Assembly (NCBI GenBank): GCA_040779335.1
Contig: JBFONV010000001.1
Span: 1,214,629 to 1,278,628, forward strand
Reading direction: 5' to 3'
Origin: JBFONV01 sp040779335
Lineage (GTDB): Bacteria > Pseudomonadota > Gammaproteobacteria > Enterobacterales > Alteromonadaceae
Length of the DNA stretch: 64,000 nucleotides
Under the pieces are notes generated by a model. It ran no database searches, had not been told where the DNA came from, and saw only the letters and a list, made by a program, of their open reading frames with translations. The position numbers and the translations under genes are program-made. Below are positions 7,230 to 15,973 of this stretch, piece by piece; positions within the stretch are counted from its first letter, which is position 1; every line of letters begins with the position of its first letter.

Positions 7230-10040
7230 ATGCCCGAAGGTATAATGAAGGCTTGGCTTGAGTCTTCCCATTTAAGCGGTGGTAATATCGCTTATATTGA
7301 AGAATTGTACGAATCTTTCCTCGATAATTCGCAATCTGTGTCTGCAGAGTGGCGCGAAGTATTTCAACAGCTACCTAAAATTGAAGGATCTGATGTCGAA
7401 TATAGACATTCAGAAATCCGCAATGAATTTAAAGAAATGGCAAAGTTGCCACAACGCCAAGTCGTTGTTTCTGGTGGTGATGCAAAACAAGTTAAAGTAC
7501 TTCAGCTGATCAATGCATTTCGTTTTCGAGGTCATCAAAACGCCAATTTAGATCCATTAGGTATTTGGCAACGCGAAAAAGTACGCGATTTACAATTATC
7601 GCTGCACGATTTATCTGAAAATGATTTTGATAAAGAATACAACGTTGGCTCTTTTGCGATAGGTCAAGAGTCAATGAAACTTGGTGACTTATACAAAGCC
7701 CTACAAACTACTTATTGTGGTTCTATTGGTGCTGAGTATATGCATATCACCTCAACCGAAGAAAAGCGTTGGTTACAACATCGTTTAGAATCGGTGCAAT
7801 CTCAAGCGGCACTATCATCAGAGGAAAAGGAAGAAATCCTTAAAGGACTGATCGCGGCAGATGGCTTAGAAAAATATTTAGGTGCTAAATTTCCAGGCGC
7901 AAAACGTTTCTCACTTGAAGGTGGTGATGCGTTAATTCCGATGCTGAAAGAGCTGATCACCCGAGCTGGTGCTTATGGCAGCAAAGAAGTTGTTATTGGT
8001 ATGGCACATCGTGGCCGTTTAAATGTATTAGTTAACGTTATGGGCAAAAATCCGTCGAAATTATTCGACGAATTTGGCGGCAAACATGATGATACTTTAA
8101 GCTCCGGTGACGTGAAATATCACCAAGGTTACTCATCTGATTTTGTGACACCAGGTGGCAACGTTCATCTTGCGTTAGCGTTTAACCCATCACACCTTGA
8201 AATAGTCAACCCTGTTGTTATCGGTTCAGTGCGAGCGCGTTTAGACCGCCGCAACTGTAATCAAGGCGATTTAGTGCTTCCTATTACCATTCATGGTGAT
8301 TCTGCAATTGCAGGTCAGGGGGTTGTTCAAGAAACCTTTAATATGTCACAAGCGCGTGCATTTAAAGTTGGTGGTACCATTCGCATCGTGATCAATAACC
8401 AAGTTGGTTTTACCACGTCTAAGCAAGAAGATACTCGCAGCGGTGAATACTGTACTGATATCGCTAAAATGGTACAGGCGCCTATTTTGCACGTGAATGG
8501 CGACGATCCTGAAGCGGTTATTTTGGCAACGCAAATAGCATTAGATTACCGTAATGAATTTAAACGCGATGTTGTTATCGATCTTGTGTGTTATCGCCGT
8601 CATGGTCATAACGAAGCAGACGAGCCAAGTGCAACGCAGCCATTAATGTATAAACAAGTTAAAAAGCATCCGACTCCGCGTCAATTATATGCAGATAAAT
8701 TAATTGCTGGCGGCAGCTTAACAACAGAAAAAGCCAAAGAGTTTACCGAATACTATCGTAAACTACTTGATGAAGGTCAATGTACCGTTGAACAATGGCG
8801 CCCAATGACTGAGCATTCAGTTGATTGGACACCATATTTGGGACACGACTGGGATGACGATTACCAAAAAGAAATCTCTCTGGATAAGTTAAAAGAGCTT
8901 GCTGAGAAAATTTCTACCTTCCCTGAAAGTCACAAAATACATAATCGCGTCGGTAAGATTTACGAAGATCGTGCGAAAATGTCACGTGGCGAAAAATTGC
9001 TTGATTGGGGCATGGCAGAGAACTTGGCGTATGCATCTATCGTTGATATGGGACAACGCGTCCGTATCACGGGTCAAGATGCTGGACGAGGTACTTTCTT
9101 CCATCGTCACGCGGTTTTACATAACCAAAATGACGCCAGCACTTATTTGCCATTGCAAAACATTCACAGTGCTCAAGGCCCATTTGATGTGCATGACTCA
9201 GTATTGTCTGAAGTGTCAGTGCTAGCGTTTGAATATGGTTACACCACAGCAGAGCCTGCGGGCTTAACCATTTGGGAAGCGCAATTTGGTGATTTTGCTA
9301 ACTGTGCGCAGGTGGTTTTTGATCAATTCATTAGCTCGGGCGAACAAAAGTGGGGTCGTTTATGTGGCTTAACTATGTTGTTACCTCATGGTTATGAAGG
9401 GCAAGGTCCTGAGCATTCATCTGCACGTTTAGAACGATTCTTACAATTGTGTGCTGATCACAATATGCAAGTGTGTGTGCCATCAACCCCAGCGCAAGTG
9501 TTCAATATGCTGCGTCGTCAAGTGGTGCGTCCTATGCGTCGTCCACTCGTGGTGATGTCTCCTAAATCATTATTACGTCATCCATTGGCAGTATCTTCAC
9601 TTGAAGAGTTATCAACGGGTGTGTTCCATAACGTTATTGGTGAAGTTGACGATATCGATCCAAAAGACGTTGAACGCGTTGTTTTTTGTAGTGGTAAAGT
9701 TTACTACGAACTATTAGAGCTACGACGTAAAAACGAACAGAAAAATGTTGTAATTATTCGTATAGAACAGTTATATCCTTTCCCTGAACAAGAATTGCAG
9801 GATGAGTTGGCGAAATACCAGCACGTTAAACAATTTGTTTGGTGTCAGGAAGAGCCTCAGAATCAAGGTGCTTGGTATTGTTCGCAACATCATTTTAGAG
9901 CAGCTATCCCTGCGGGTACGTATTTGACATATGCAGGCCGTGCAGCTTCTGCAGCACCGGCGGTAGGTTATATGTCACTCCATGTTAAAGAGCAACAAGC
10001 GTTAGTTAATGATGCGCTTAATGTCGAAAAAACCAGTTAA
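7230..10040 (+). CDS. sucA: 2-oxoglutarate dehydrogenase E1 component
   Basis: 936 residues, matching E. coli SucA (933). It is a thiamine-diphosphate enzyme that decarboxylates 2-oxoglutarate and passes the succinyl group to SucB. KAWLESSHLSGGN at the N-terminus is the E2/E3-interacting segment. MAHRGRLNVL, the ThDP/Mg motif around GDSAIAGQG with NNQVGFTT, and RRHGHNEADEPSATQP follow. The C-terminal transketolase-like half holds TGQDAGRGTFFHRHAVLH and LPHGYEGQGPEHSSAR. An AGGAACAGGA segment precedes the ATG at 7230. Confidence 0.97.
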   Translation: MPEGIMKAWLESSHLSGGNIAYIEELYESFLDNSQSVSAEWREVFQQLPKIEGSDVEYRHSEIRNEFKEMAKLPQRQVVVSGGDAKQVKVLQLINAFRFRGHQNANLDPLGIWQREKVRDLQLSLHDLSENDFDKEYNVGSFAIGQESMKLGDLYKALQTTYCGSIGAEYMHITSTEEKRWLQHRLESVQSQAALSSEEKEEILKGLIAADGLEKYLGAKFPGAKRFSLEGGDALIPMLKELITRAGAYGSKEVVIGMAHRGRLNVLVNVMGKNPSKLFDEFGGKHDDTLSSGDVKYHQGYSSDFVTPGGNVHLALAFNPSHLEIVNPVVIGSVRARLDRRNCNQGDLVLPITIHGDSAIAGQGVVQETFNMSQARAFKVGGTIRIVINNQVGFTTSKQEDTRSGEYCTDIAKMVQAPILHVNGDDPEAVILATQIALDYRNEFKRDVVIDLVCYRRHGHNEADEPSATQPLMYKQVKKHPTPRQLYADKLIAGGSLTTEKAKEFTEYYRKLLDEGQCTVEQWRPMTEHSVDWTPYLGHDWDDDYQKEISLDKLKELAEKISTFPESHKIHNRVGKIYEDRAKMSRGEKLLDWGMAENLAYASIVDMGQRVRITGQDAGRGTFFHRHAVLHNQNDASTYLPLQNIHSAQGPFDVHDSVLSEVSVLAFEYGYTTAEPAGLTIWEAQFGDFANCAQVVFDQFISSGEQKWGRLCGLTMLLPHGYEGQGPEHSSARLERFLQLCADHNMQVCVPSTPAQVFNMLRRQVVRPMRRPLVVMSPKSLLRHPLAVSSLEELSTGVFHNVIGEVDDIDPKDVERVVFCSGKVYYELLELRRKNEQKNVVIIRIEQLYPFPEQELQDELAKYQHVKQFVWCQEEPQNQGAWYCSQHHFRAAIPAGTYLTYAGRAASAAPAVGYMSLHVKEQQALVNDALNVEKTS

Positions 10041-10070
10041 TGGTTAAGTGTGTAATTAAGGAATAAATTG

Positions 10071-11555
10071 ATGACAACCGAAATAAAGGTTCCCGTTTTA
10101 CCTGAATCAGTTGCTGATGCGACTGTTGCTACTTGGCATGTACAAGTAGGTGATCGTGTTTCTCGTGACCAAGTATTAGTGGACATTGAAACCGACAAAG
10201 TAGTGTTAGAAGTTCCTGCAACCTCAGATGGTGTTATTACCGAAATAACCCAAGCTGAAGGAGCAACCGTTTTAGGTGAGCAAGTTATTGCCATTCTATC
10301 TGAAGGGGCTTCTGAAGGTGCTAGTGCCGACACAGCAAAAGATCCAGCGCCAGCAGCTGCAAGTTCAAGCGCTGCGGCAAAAGTCATTGACATCGTTGTG
10401 CCAGTATTGCCTGAATCAGTTGCTGACGCTACGGTTGCTTCTTGGCATGTCGCCGAGGGTGATTCAGTCGAACGCGATCAAAACCTCGTTGATATCGAAA
10501 CCGACAAAGTGGTTTTAGAAGTCGTTGCTCAAGAAAGTGGTGTAATTGGTAAAATTATTCACGCTGAAGGCGACACTGTACTTGGCAATCAAAAAATTGG
10601 TGAACTTAGTGCCGGAGCTTCAGCAAGTGCTGCACCAGCAGCATCAGCCGAAGACGCGATTAGCTCAGATGAAATTGCCAGCCCATCGGTACGCCGTTTA
10701 ATGACAGAGAAAGGTTTGTCAGCAAGTGATGTCACCGGTTCTGGTAAAGGCGGTCGTATTACCAAAGAAGATGTTGAAGCCGCGGCTAACAAGCCAGCGT
10801 CAGCACCTGCTGCACCAAAAGCTGCGCCTGTGCCAGCGGTACAAGACTTAGGTGATCGCACGCAAAAACGTGTGCCAATGACTCGTTTACGTAAAACTAT
10901 TGCCACTCGTTTATTAGAAGCGAAAAATTCAACGGCGATGTTAACGACATTCAATGAAGTTAACATGAAACCAATTATGGATTTACGCAAGCAATACAAA
11001 GACTTGTTTGAAAAAACTCATGATACACGTCTTGGTTTTATGTCGTTTTACGTGAAAGCGGTTGTTGAAGCACTTAAACGTTATCCAGCGGTTAATGCCT
11101 CTATAGATGGCGATGACATTGTTTATCATAACTTTTTTGATGTATCGATTGCCGTTTCAACACCACGTGGTTTGGTAACACCAGTACTTCGTGATGCTGA
11201 CCAATTAAGCATGGCAGGCATTGAAAATGGCATTCGTGACTTAGCAATTAAAGGTCGTGACGGCAAATTAACCATGGACGAAATGCAAGGTGGTAACTTT
11301 ACTATCACTAACGGCGGTGTCTTTGGTTCATTAATTTCAACGCCAATACTTAACTTACCTCAAGCGGGTATTTTAGGTATGCACAAAATTCAAGACCGTC
11401 CAATGGCCGTAGACGGTAAAGTAGAAATTTTACCTATGATGTACTTAGCACTTTCTTATGATCATCGTTTAATCGATGGTAAAGAATCGGTAGGTTTCTT
11501 GGTAACTATTAAAGAACTATTAGAAGATCCAACACGTCTTCTTTTAGATATTTAA
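10071..11555 (+). CDS. sucB: 2-oxoglutarate dehydrogenase E2 (dihydrolipoyl succinyltransferase) with two lipoyl domains
   Basis: 494 residues from ATG at 10071 (the TTG just upstream at 10068 is unlikely). Domains in order: lipoyl domain 1 (residues 1-78, lipoylated Lys in ETDKVVLEV), an Ala/Ser/Pro-rich linker, lipoyl domain 2 (about 105-182, again ETDKVVLEV), a second linker, a peripheral-subunit-binding domain (PSVRRLMTEKGLSASDVTGSGKGGRITKEDV) and the catalytic domain with the HRLIDGKE histidine near the C-terminus. E. coli SucB has one lipoyl domain and about 405 residues, so the extra length is the duplicated domain. Confidence 0.95.
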   Translation: MTTEIKVPVLPESVADATVATWHVQVGDRVSRDQVLVDIETDKVVLEVPATSDGVITEITQAEGATVLGEQVIAILSEGASEGASADTAKDPAPAAASSSAAAKVIDIVVPVLPESVADATVASWHVAEGDSVERDQNLVDIETDKVVLEVVAQESGVIGKIIHAEGDTVLGNQKIGELSAGASASAAPAASAEDAISSDEIASPSVRRLMTEKGLSASDVTGSGKGGRITKEDVEAAANKPASAPAAPKAAPVPAVQDLGDRTQKRVPMTRLRKTIATRLLEAKNSTAMLTTFNEVNMKPIMDLRKQYKDLFEKTHDTRLGFMSFYVKAVVEALKRYPAVNASIDGDDIVYHNFFDVSIAVSTPRGLVTPVLRDADQLSMAGIENGIRDLAIKGRDGKLTMDEMQGGNFTITNGGVFGSLISTPILNLPQAGILGMHKIQDRPMAVDGKVEILPMMYLALSYDHRLIDGKESVGFLVTIKELLEDPTRLLLDI

Positions 11556-11591
11556 TTCAAGTCAACTTTTTACAAGTTAGACTATAGTATT

Positions 11592-11622
11592 AGCTCTAGA
11601 GGCTTTGTTCTCTAGAGCTTTT
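11592..11622 (+). terminator. Hairpin after sucB
   Basis: A perfect 10 bp stem AGCTCTAGAG / CTCTAGAGCT with an eight-base loop, ending in T4. The short T run suggests partial termination between sucAB and sucCD. Confidence 0.65.
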
Positions 11623-11640
11623 GTACTATAATCGGTCGAC
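11604..11640 (+). promoter_or_regulatory. Candidate internal promoter for sucCD
   Basis: A TATAAT hexamer at 11627-11632 lies 17 bp after a weak TTTGTT (11604-11609). It sits just downstream of the sucB hairpin and about 85 bp before sucC. The -10 match is good and the -35 is poor. Confidence 0.4.
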
Positions 11641-11718
11641 TTTTCACTGGCAGCGGTTATCCTTTGTTAATAAAGCGTTAACGGTTGTCATCATTTACAG
11701 ATAAATGGATAAAACACC

Positions 11719-12885
11719 ATGAATTTGCATGAATATCAGGCGAAACAATTATTCGCTGAATATGGTTTACCAGTTTCTGAAGGTTTCGCGTGCGATACAC
11801 CTCAAGAAGCTGCCGAAGCTGCTGATAAGATCGGCGGTGATATGTGGGTTGTTAAAACTCAAGTTCACGCGGGTGGTCGCGGTAAAGCTGGCGGTGTTAA
11901 GCTAGTTAAGACTAAACAAGAGATCAAAGAGTTTGCACAACATTGGTTAGGCAAAAACTTAGTTACTTATCAAACAGATGAGAACGGCCAACCGGTTTCT
12001 AAAATCTTAGTTGAAAGCTGTACTGATATCGCTAACGAACTTTATCTTGGCGCTGTTGTAGACCGTGGTTCACGTAAAGTGGTATTCATGGCATCTACTG
12101 AAGGTGGTGTTGAAATTGAGAAAGTTGCTGAAGAAACGCCTGAATTAATTCACAAAGCTGAAATCGATCCATTAGTGGGTCCTCAAGCATATCAAGCGCG
12201 TGAATTAGGTTTCAAATTGGGCTTAAACCCAACGCAAATGAAGCAATTTGTTAAGATCTTCATGGGTCTTGCAAAAATGTTTAACGATTTTGACTTCGCA
12301 TTATTAGAAATCAACCCATTAGTTATCACTGAAGAAGGTAACTTACACTGTCTAGACGGTAAAATTGGTGTTGATGGTAACGCTTTATATCGACAACCAA
12401 AAATCCGTGAAATGCACGATCCATCTCAAGAAGATGAGCGTGAAGCACATGCTGCACAGTGGGAATTAAACTACGTAGCATTAGACGGTAACGTAGGTTG
12501 TATGGTTAACGGTGCTGGCCTAGCAATGGGTACTATGGATATCGTTAATTTACACGGTGGCAAGCCAGCTAACTTCCTTGATGTTGGCGGCGGTGCAACC
12601 AAAGAACGTGTTGCTGAAGCATTTAAAATCATCCTTTCTGACGACAACGTTAAAGCGGTATTAGTAAACATTTTTGGTGGTATCGTACGTTGTGACATGA
12701 TCGCTGAAGGTATTATCGCTGCTGTTAAAGAAGTAGGCGTTAAAGTGCCAGTTGTCGTGCGTTTAGAAGGTACAAACGCGGAAGCAGGTCGTGCAGTATT
12801 AGCAAGCTCAGATGTAAACATCATCGCTGCTGAATCATTAACTGACGCAGCACAAAAAGTTGTTGCCGCTGCGGAGGGCAAATAA
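11719..12885 (+). CDS. sucC: Succinyl-CoA synthetase beta subunit (ADP-forming)
   Basis: 388 residues, the standard length. With SucD it converts succinyl-CoA to succinate with formation of ATP. The N-terminal ATP-grasp domain begins MNLHEYQAKQLFAEYGLPV and contains VKTQVHAGGRGKAGGVKLV; the C-terminal ligase/CoA domain has FLDVGGGATKERV and VNIFGGIVRCD. The stop overlaps the sucD start by one base (TAATG), so the two subunits are translationally coupled. Confidence 0.97.
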   Translation: MNLHEYQAKQLFAEYGLPVSEGFACDTPQEAAEAADKIGGDMWVVKTQVHAGGRGKAGGVKLVKTKQEIKEFAQHWLGKNLVTYQTDENGQPVSKILVESCTDIANELYLGAVVDRGSRKVVFMASTEGGVEIEKVAEETPELIHKAEIDPLVGPQAYQARELGFKLGLNPTQMKQFVKIFMGLAKMFNDFDFALLEINPLVITEEGNLHCLDGKIGVDGNALYRQPKIREMHDPSQEDEREAHAAQWELNYVALDGNVGCMVNGAGLAMGTMDIVNLHGGKPANFLDVGGGATKERVAEAFKIILSDDNVKAVLVNIFGGIVRCDMIAEGIIAAVKEVGVKVPVVVRLEGTNAEAGRAVLASSDVNIIAAESLTDAAQKVVAAAEGK

Positions 12886-13757
12886 TGTCTGTATTAATTA
12901 ACAAAGATACTAAAGTAATCTGTCAAGGTTTCACAGGTGGTCAAGGTACATTCCACTCTGAGCAAGCTATTGCATACGGTACACAAATGGTTGGTGGTGT
13001 ATCACCAGGCAAAGGTGGTCAAACTCACCTTGGTTTACCCGTATTTAACACAGTACGTGATGCAGTAGAAGCAACTGGTGCAACAGCAACAGTTATCTAC
13101 GTACCTGCGCCGTTCTGTAAAGATGCAATTTTAGAAGCTATTGATGCTGGCATCGAATTAATCGTAACTATCACTGAAGGTATTCCTACTTTAGATATGG
13201 TTGACGTTAAAGTGAAACTTGAGCAAACAGGCGTTCGTATGATCGGTCCTAACTGCCCAGGTGTTATCACTCCAGGCGAAACTAAAATTGGTATTATGCC
13301 AGGTCACATTCACTTACCTGGTAAAGTAGGTATTGTTTCACGTTCAGGTACATTAACGTACGAAGCGGTTAAACAAACTACTGATGCAGGTTTCGGCCAA
13401 TCTACTTGTGTAGGTATTGGTGGTGACCCAATTCCAGGTACTAACTTCATCGACGTATTGGAAATGTTCCAAAACGATCCACAAACTGAAGCGATTGTTA
13501 TGATCGGTGAGATTGGTGGTACAGCTGAAGAAGAAGCGGCGGAATACATCAAAGCACACGTTACTAAGCCTGTTGTATCTTACATTGCTGGTGTTACTGC
13601 ACCTGCTGGTAAGCGTATGGGACATGCTGGTGCGATCATCGCTGGTGGTAAAGGTACAGCTGATGAGAAATTTGCTGCGCTTGAAGCGGCTGGTGTTAAG
13701 ACTGTTCGTTCTTTAGCGGATATTGGTGTTGCACTTAAAGAGAAGACGGGTTGGTAA
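12885..13757 (+). CDS. sucD: Succinyl-CoA synthetase alpha subunit
   Basis: 290 residues, matching E. coli SucD (289). The Rossmann CoA-binding domain starts SVLINKDTKVICQGFTGGQGTFHSE-like (residues 2-25), GPNCPGVITPGE holds the cysteine of the CoA site, and the phosphorylated active-site His is in KRMGHAGAIIAGGKGTADEK. It is the last gene of the TCA block and is followed by a strong terminator. Confidence 0.97.
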   Translation: MSVLINKDTKVICQGFTGGQGTFHSEQAIAYGTQMVGGVSPGKGGQTHLGLPVFNTVRDAVEATGATATVIYVPAPFCKDAILEAIDAGIELIVTITEGIPTLDMVDVKVKLEQTGVRMIGPNCPGVITPGETKIGIMPGHIHLPGKVGIVSRSGTLTYEAVKQTTDAGFGQSTCVGIGGDPIPGTNFIDVLEMFQNDPQTEAIVMIGEIGGTAEEEAAEYIKAHVTKPVVSYIAGVTAPAGKRMGHAGAIIAGGKGTADEKFAALEAAGVKTVRSLADIGVALKEKTGW

Positions 13758-13786
13758 GTAACTAGTGTTTCTTTGAAATGATTTGA

Positions 13787-13812
13787 AAAACCCGCCATCA
13801 GGCGGGTTTTTT
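13787..13812. terminator. Bidirectional terminator between sucD and the FRG gene
   Basis: Perfect stem AAAACCCGCC / GGCGGGTTTT with loop ATCA, followed by more T. The convergent FRG gene's stop codon (13811-13813) touches its right edge, so both units share it. Confidence 0.9.
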
Positions 13813-14593
13813 ATGAAATCTGTTTTATTCGTTTTATGTTGCGTACAAGCGAATCTAAATCTTGATAAATAAACTCTTCGTCTATACCCAAAGCGGCTAA
13901 TGAATTTAGCATTTTTTTTCTTAATTTTTCAGTTCTTACATCTAGTTTAATAAGATGGAAATATTTATCATTCTTGAGGTACTCATTTACAGGCTCATCT
14001 TTTGAGCCATGAATTGTAAAACATCCTTTTTGTGAGGATACTCTTTTTATATTTTGTGTTGAATTTATAGCAATAGGTTTTTCTGGAAGTTTAGGAACAT
14101 TTAAAGGTCGTAAATTGGGAGGCAAAAAAGATCTAAAATCAAGTTGGCTTTCATCATGCTCTATATGGTTAGCTTCTAAAATTGCAGGGCAATATAGTTT
14201 TTCAACACCAATAGTGGATTTATTTAATTCATATGGATCCATAACCCATACAGCTCTGTAGCCTCTATAGTTTGGTTCAGACGTTAGTGCAAAAAATAAA
14301 GCTACTAAGGCTGATTCAGACCAGTCTAATAACCTAGTTGGTAGGCCATGGTGTTGCATCAAAGCAAAAAGTTCCCATGAATTAAGGCTTTGTTCATTAA
14401 TATATGACTTGTACGAAACTAAAAAGTTATGCTCTAAGCTACCTTCTTCACTTCTCAAGTCTTTCCAGACTAATCCAGGTACTGGTAAGTATTTATTTTT
14501 TGCTACTCCCCTAAACCAAAAATATTCGATATTTTGAATAGATTCTATATGAGCTACGAATTCAGAAAGAGTTTTAACGATTACTTCTTGCAT
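13811..14593 (-). CDS. FRG domain-containing protein
   Basis: 260 residues. The name-giving motif is FWFRGVAKNKYLPVPGLVW (residues 26-44), followed by the family's ALMQHHGLPTRLLDWSESALVALFFAL, characteristic of the FRG domain (a domain of unknown biochemical role seen in many bacterial and phage-associated proteins). No membrane segment or signal peptide. It is a lone accessory gene inserted between the conserved suc operon and a palindromic repeat region. Function is not known from sequence; some FRG genes sit near defence loci, but nothing else here supports that. Confidence 0.8.
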   Translation of the reverse strand: MQEVIVKTLSEFVAHIESIQNIEYFWFRGVAKNKYLPVPGLVWKDLRSEEGSLEHNFLVSYKSYINEQSLNSWELFALMQHHGLPTRLLDWSESALVALFFALTSEPNYRGYRAVWVMDPYELNKSTIGVEKLYCPAILEANHIEHDESQLDFRSFLPPNLRPLNVPKLPEKPIAINSTQNIKRVSSQKGCFTIHGSKDEPVNEYLKNDKYFHLIKLDVRTEKLRKKMLNSLAALGIDEEFIYQDLDSLVRNIKRIKQIS

Positions 14594-14719
14594 ATTTTAT
14601 GGTATCTAAGTCATTTATTTTGATAATAATTTTTATCTTTGAACTATTCAAGATTATGTTTATTGGAGAAAAAGTGATTATAGCTATATACGGACTTAAT
14701 ACCTTTGAATTTAGTAGTG

Positions 14720-15262
14720 TTGTCTTGGGTATATTGTCGCGGTGGCGACGACACCCAAAGGGAGACTGCCTCCGGCCTCCCTTTGGAAACCCTCGGAGCT
14801 GCTGAAAAATGTATTCTTCATAAATTAAACCTGCGACAAGCTAACGCTCAGATAGCACATCCCTGTGCTACTTCACTTCGCTATCATCCATGATAGCGAT
14901 AGCAGCGCAGGTTTGATTTATTCAGCATTTTTCTAAGCAGATATATGCTTCGTTCGCATCCGGTGTTTAGTTTCTATGTTTCAGGTTTGTATTAATAAAA
15001 GAATAACTATGGAAACGAGCAGGGCGGTTTACACCAATTCCCATCTCAGCGTTGGAGTTTGAATTTTTAATAGCTGTTTATCGATGACAGCCATGGATGG
15101 CTGGAGCTGACGTCGCGCAGGGACGAGCATTCGTCAGGTATCGGTAACGGCGAAAATTCAAATCTTCAGTAGTAGCTGAGTCGGGCGTCGAAGGGGTTCC
15201 AAGGGGAGGCTCGGCGGTACGCCGCCCCTTGGGTGTAGTCAGCACCCTGACAATATAATGAA
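14720..15262. repeat. Palindromic repeat element with inverted ends
   Basis: The left end (14728-14800) and the reverse complement of the right end (about 15180-15256) share the order TATTGTC, GGTG, GAC, ACACCCAA, GGG, then a GC-rich hairpin. At the left the hairpin stem is AAAGGGAG / CTCCCTTT; at the right it is CCAAGGGG / CCCCTTGG, so pairing is kept although bases differ. Inside are nested stems AAACCTGCG / CGCAGGTTT (about 14826-14912) and AATTTTTAATAG...AATTC-type pairs (about 15058-15165). The block is richer in G and C than its surroundings. It could be a non-autonomous mobile element or a cluster of REP-type units. Confidence 0.55.
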
Positions 15263-15353
15263 GATAAAACACTTATTTAGAAAGAATTTTACTTCACATA
15301 TTCTTTAATCTTGAAAAATTCTTTCGAGTTATATTCTCAACCATAGTTTGATT

Positions 15354-15367
15354 GTCGCGGTGGCGAC
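15354..15367 (+). repeat. Second exact copy of GTCGCGGTGGCGAC hairpin
   Basis: Identical to 14736-14749 and in the same orientation. GTCGC / GCGAC pair around a GGTG loop. Looser relatives occur at about 17164 and 17998, flanking the CsrB-like locus. Confidence 0.6.
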
Positions 15368-15535
15368 AGTACTCTGACAAAAGAGCTAATAAAATTAACA
15401 AATCTAGAAAGAATTTAGTCCGCTAACGAAGAGTAAGAGAAAATAGCGGGCATCTCCTTATTTTTCGAATCAGCTTTTTTAACTCCGGTGATTTTAGTAA
15501 AATAATGACCACCAAAAAATACCTGTAGGTTAGCG

Positions 15536-15766
15536 ATGAAACGCGTTGTTTTATATATTTCAGACAAATGCCCATATTGTCGTGAAGCGCAAAAGTATCT
15601 AGATGACAATGGCATTAAATACCGTTTAACCAATGCTAAAATGCAGCGCGGCAGGAAAGAGCTTGATGCTATCGGCGCTCGCTCTGTACCTGTGCTTAAA
15701 ATTGGCAATGAAGTAATGATTGGTTGGAACCTAAAAAACTTTAAAAAGCTCTATGGTGAAAAATAG
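15536..15766 (+). CDS. Glutaredoxin family protein
   Basis: 76 residues with the thioredoxin-fold start KRVVLYISDKCPYCREA; CPYC (residues 13-16) is the glutaredoxin redox motif. RSVPVLKIGNEVMIGWN has the cis-proline (SVPV) and the usual later segment. The size fits small NrdH/GrxC-like glutaredoxins that use glutathione or thioredoxin reductase. It stands alone after the repeat region, preceded by TAGG at 15526. Confidence 0.85.
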   Translation: MKRVVLYISDKCPYCREAQKYLDDNGIKYRLTNAKMQRGRKELDAIGARSVPVLKIGNEVMIGWNLKNFKKLYGEK

Positions 15767-15800
15767 TTTCTTCGCGATAGAAATGAGCCTTGAATTCAAT

Positions 15801-15822
15801 ACAAATTCCCATGTCAGCGGTT
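15801..15822 (+). repeat. Copy of an AATTCCCAT-N-TCAGCG repeat
   Basis: ACAAATTCCCATGTCAGCGG here matches ACCAATTCCCATCTCAGCGT at about 15033-15052. It is a short dispersed extragenic motif of unknown role. Confidence 0.4.
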
Positions 15823-15904
15823 TGATAATGAAAGAACAATGCTCTAGATTGGGCACTTTTTATAACCTGTAAGTTGAAAGTGTGCTTACGAGATATTCAT
15901 AAGA

Positions 15905-15940
15905 TAGAGCAAAGAGATAACTCTCTTTGCTCTATTGTTT
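15905..15940. terminator. Terminator between glutaredoxin and protease genes
   Basis: Perfect 12 bp stem TAGAGCAAAGAG / CTCTTTGCTCTA (15905-15934) with a six-base loop. TTGTTT follows on the plus strand. It lies downstream of both convergent genes. Confidence 0.65.
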
Positions 15941-15973
15941 AGGTCATTTTAGCTTAATTTAGTTGAAGCTAGT

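Larger units (their letters stand above)
14594..15535. other. Gene-free 0.94 kb spacer rich in palindromes
   Basis: No credible coding sequence is present; the short frames in it are frames through repeats. It holds a roughly 540 bp palindromic element (14720-15262) and a further copy of a 14-base hairpin sequence (15354-15367). It is followed by the upstream region of the glutaredoxin gene. Confidence 0.7.

Noticed and set aside
15061..15272. Short frames in the palindromic element
   Set aside because: Frames arise from inverted repeats, with no start signals.
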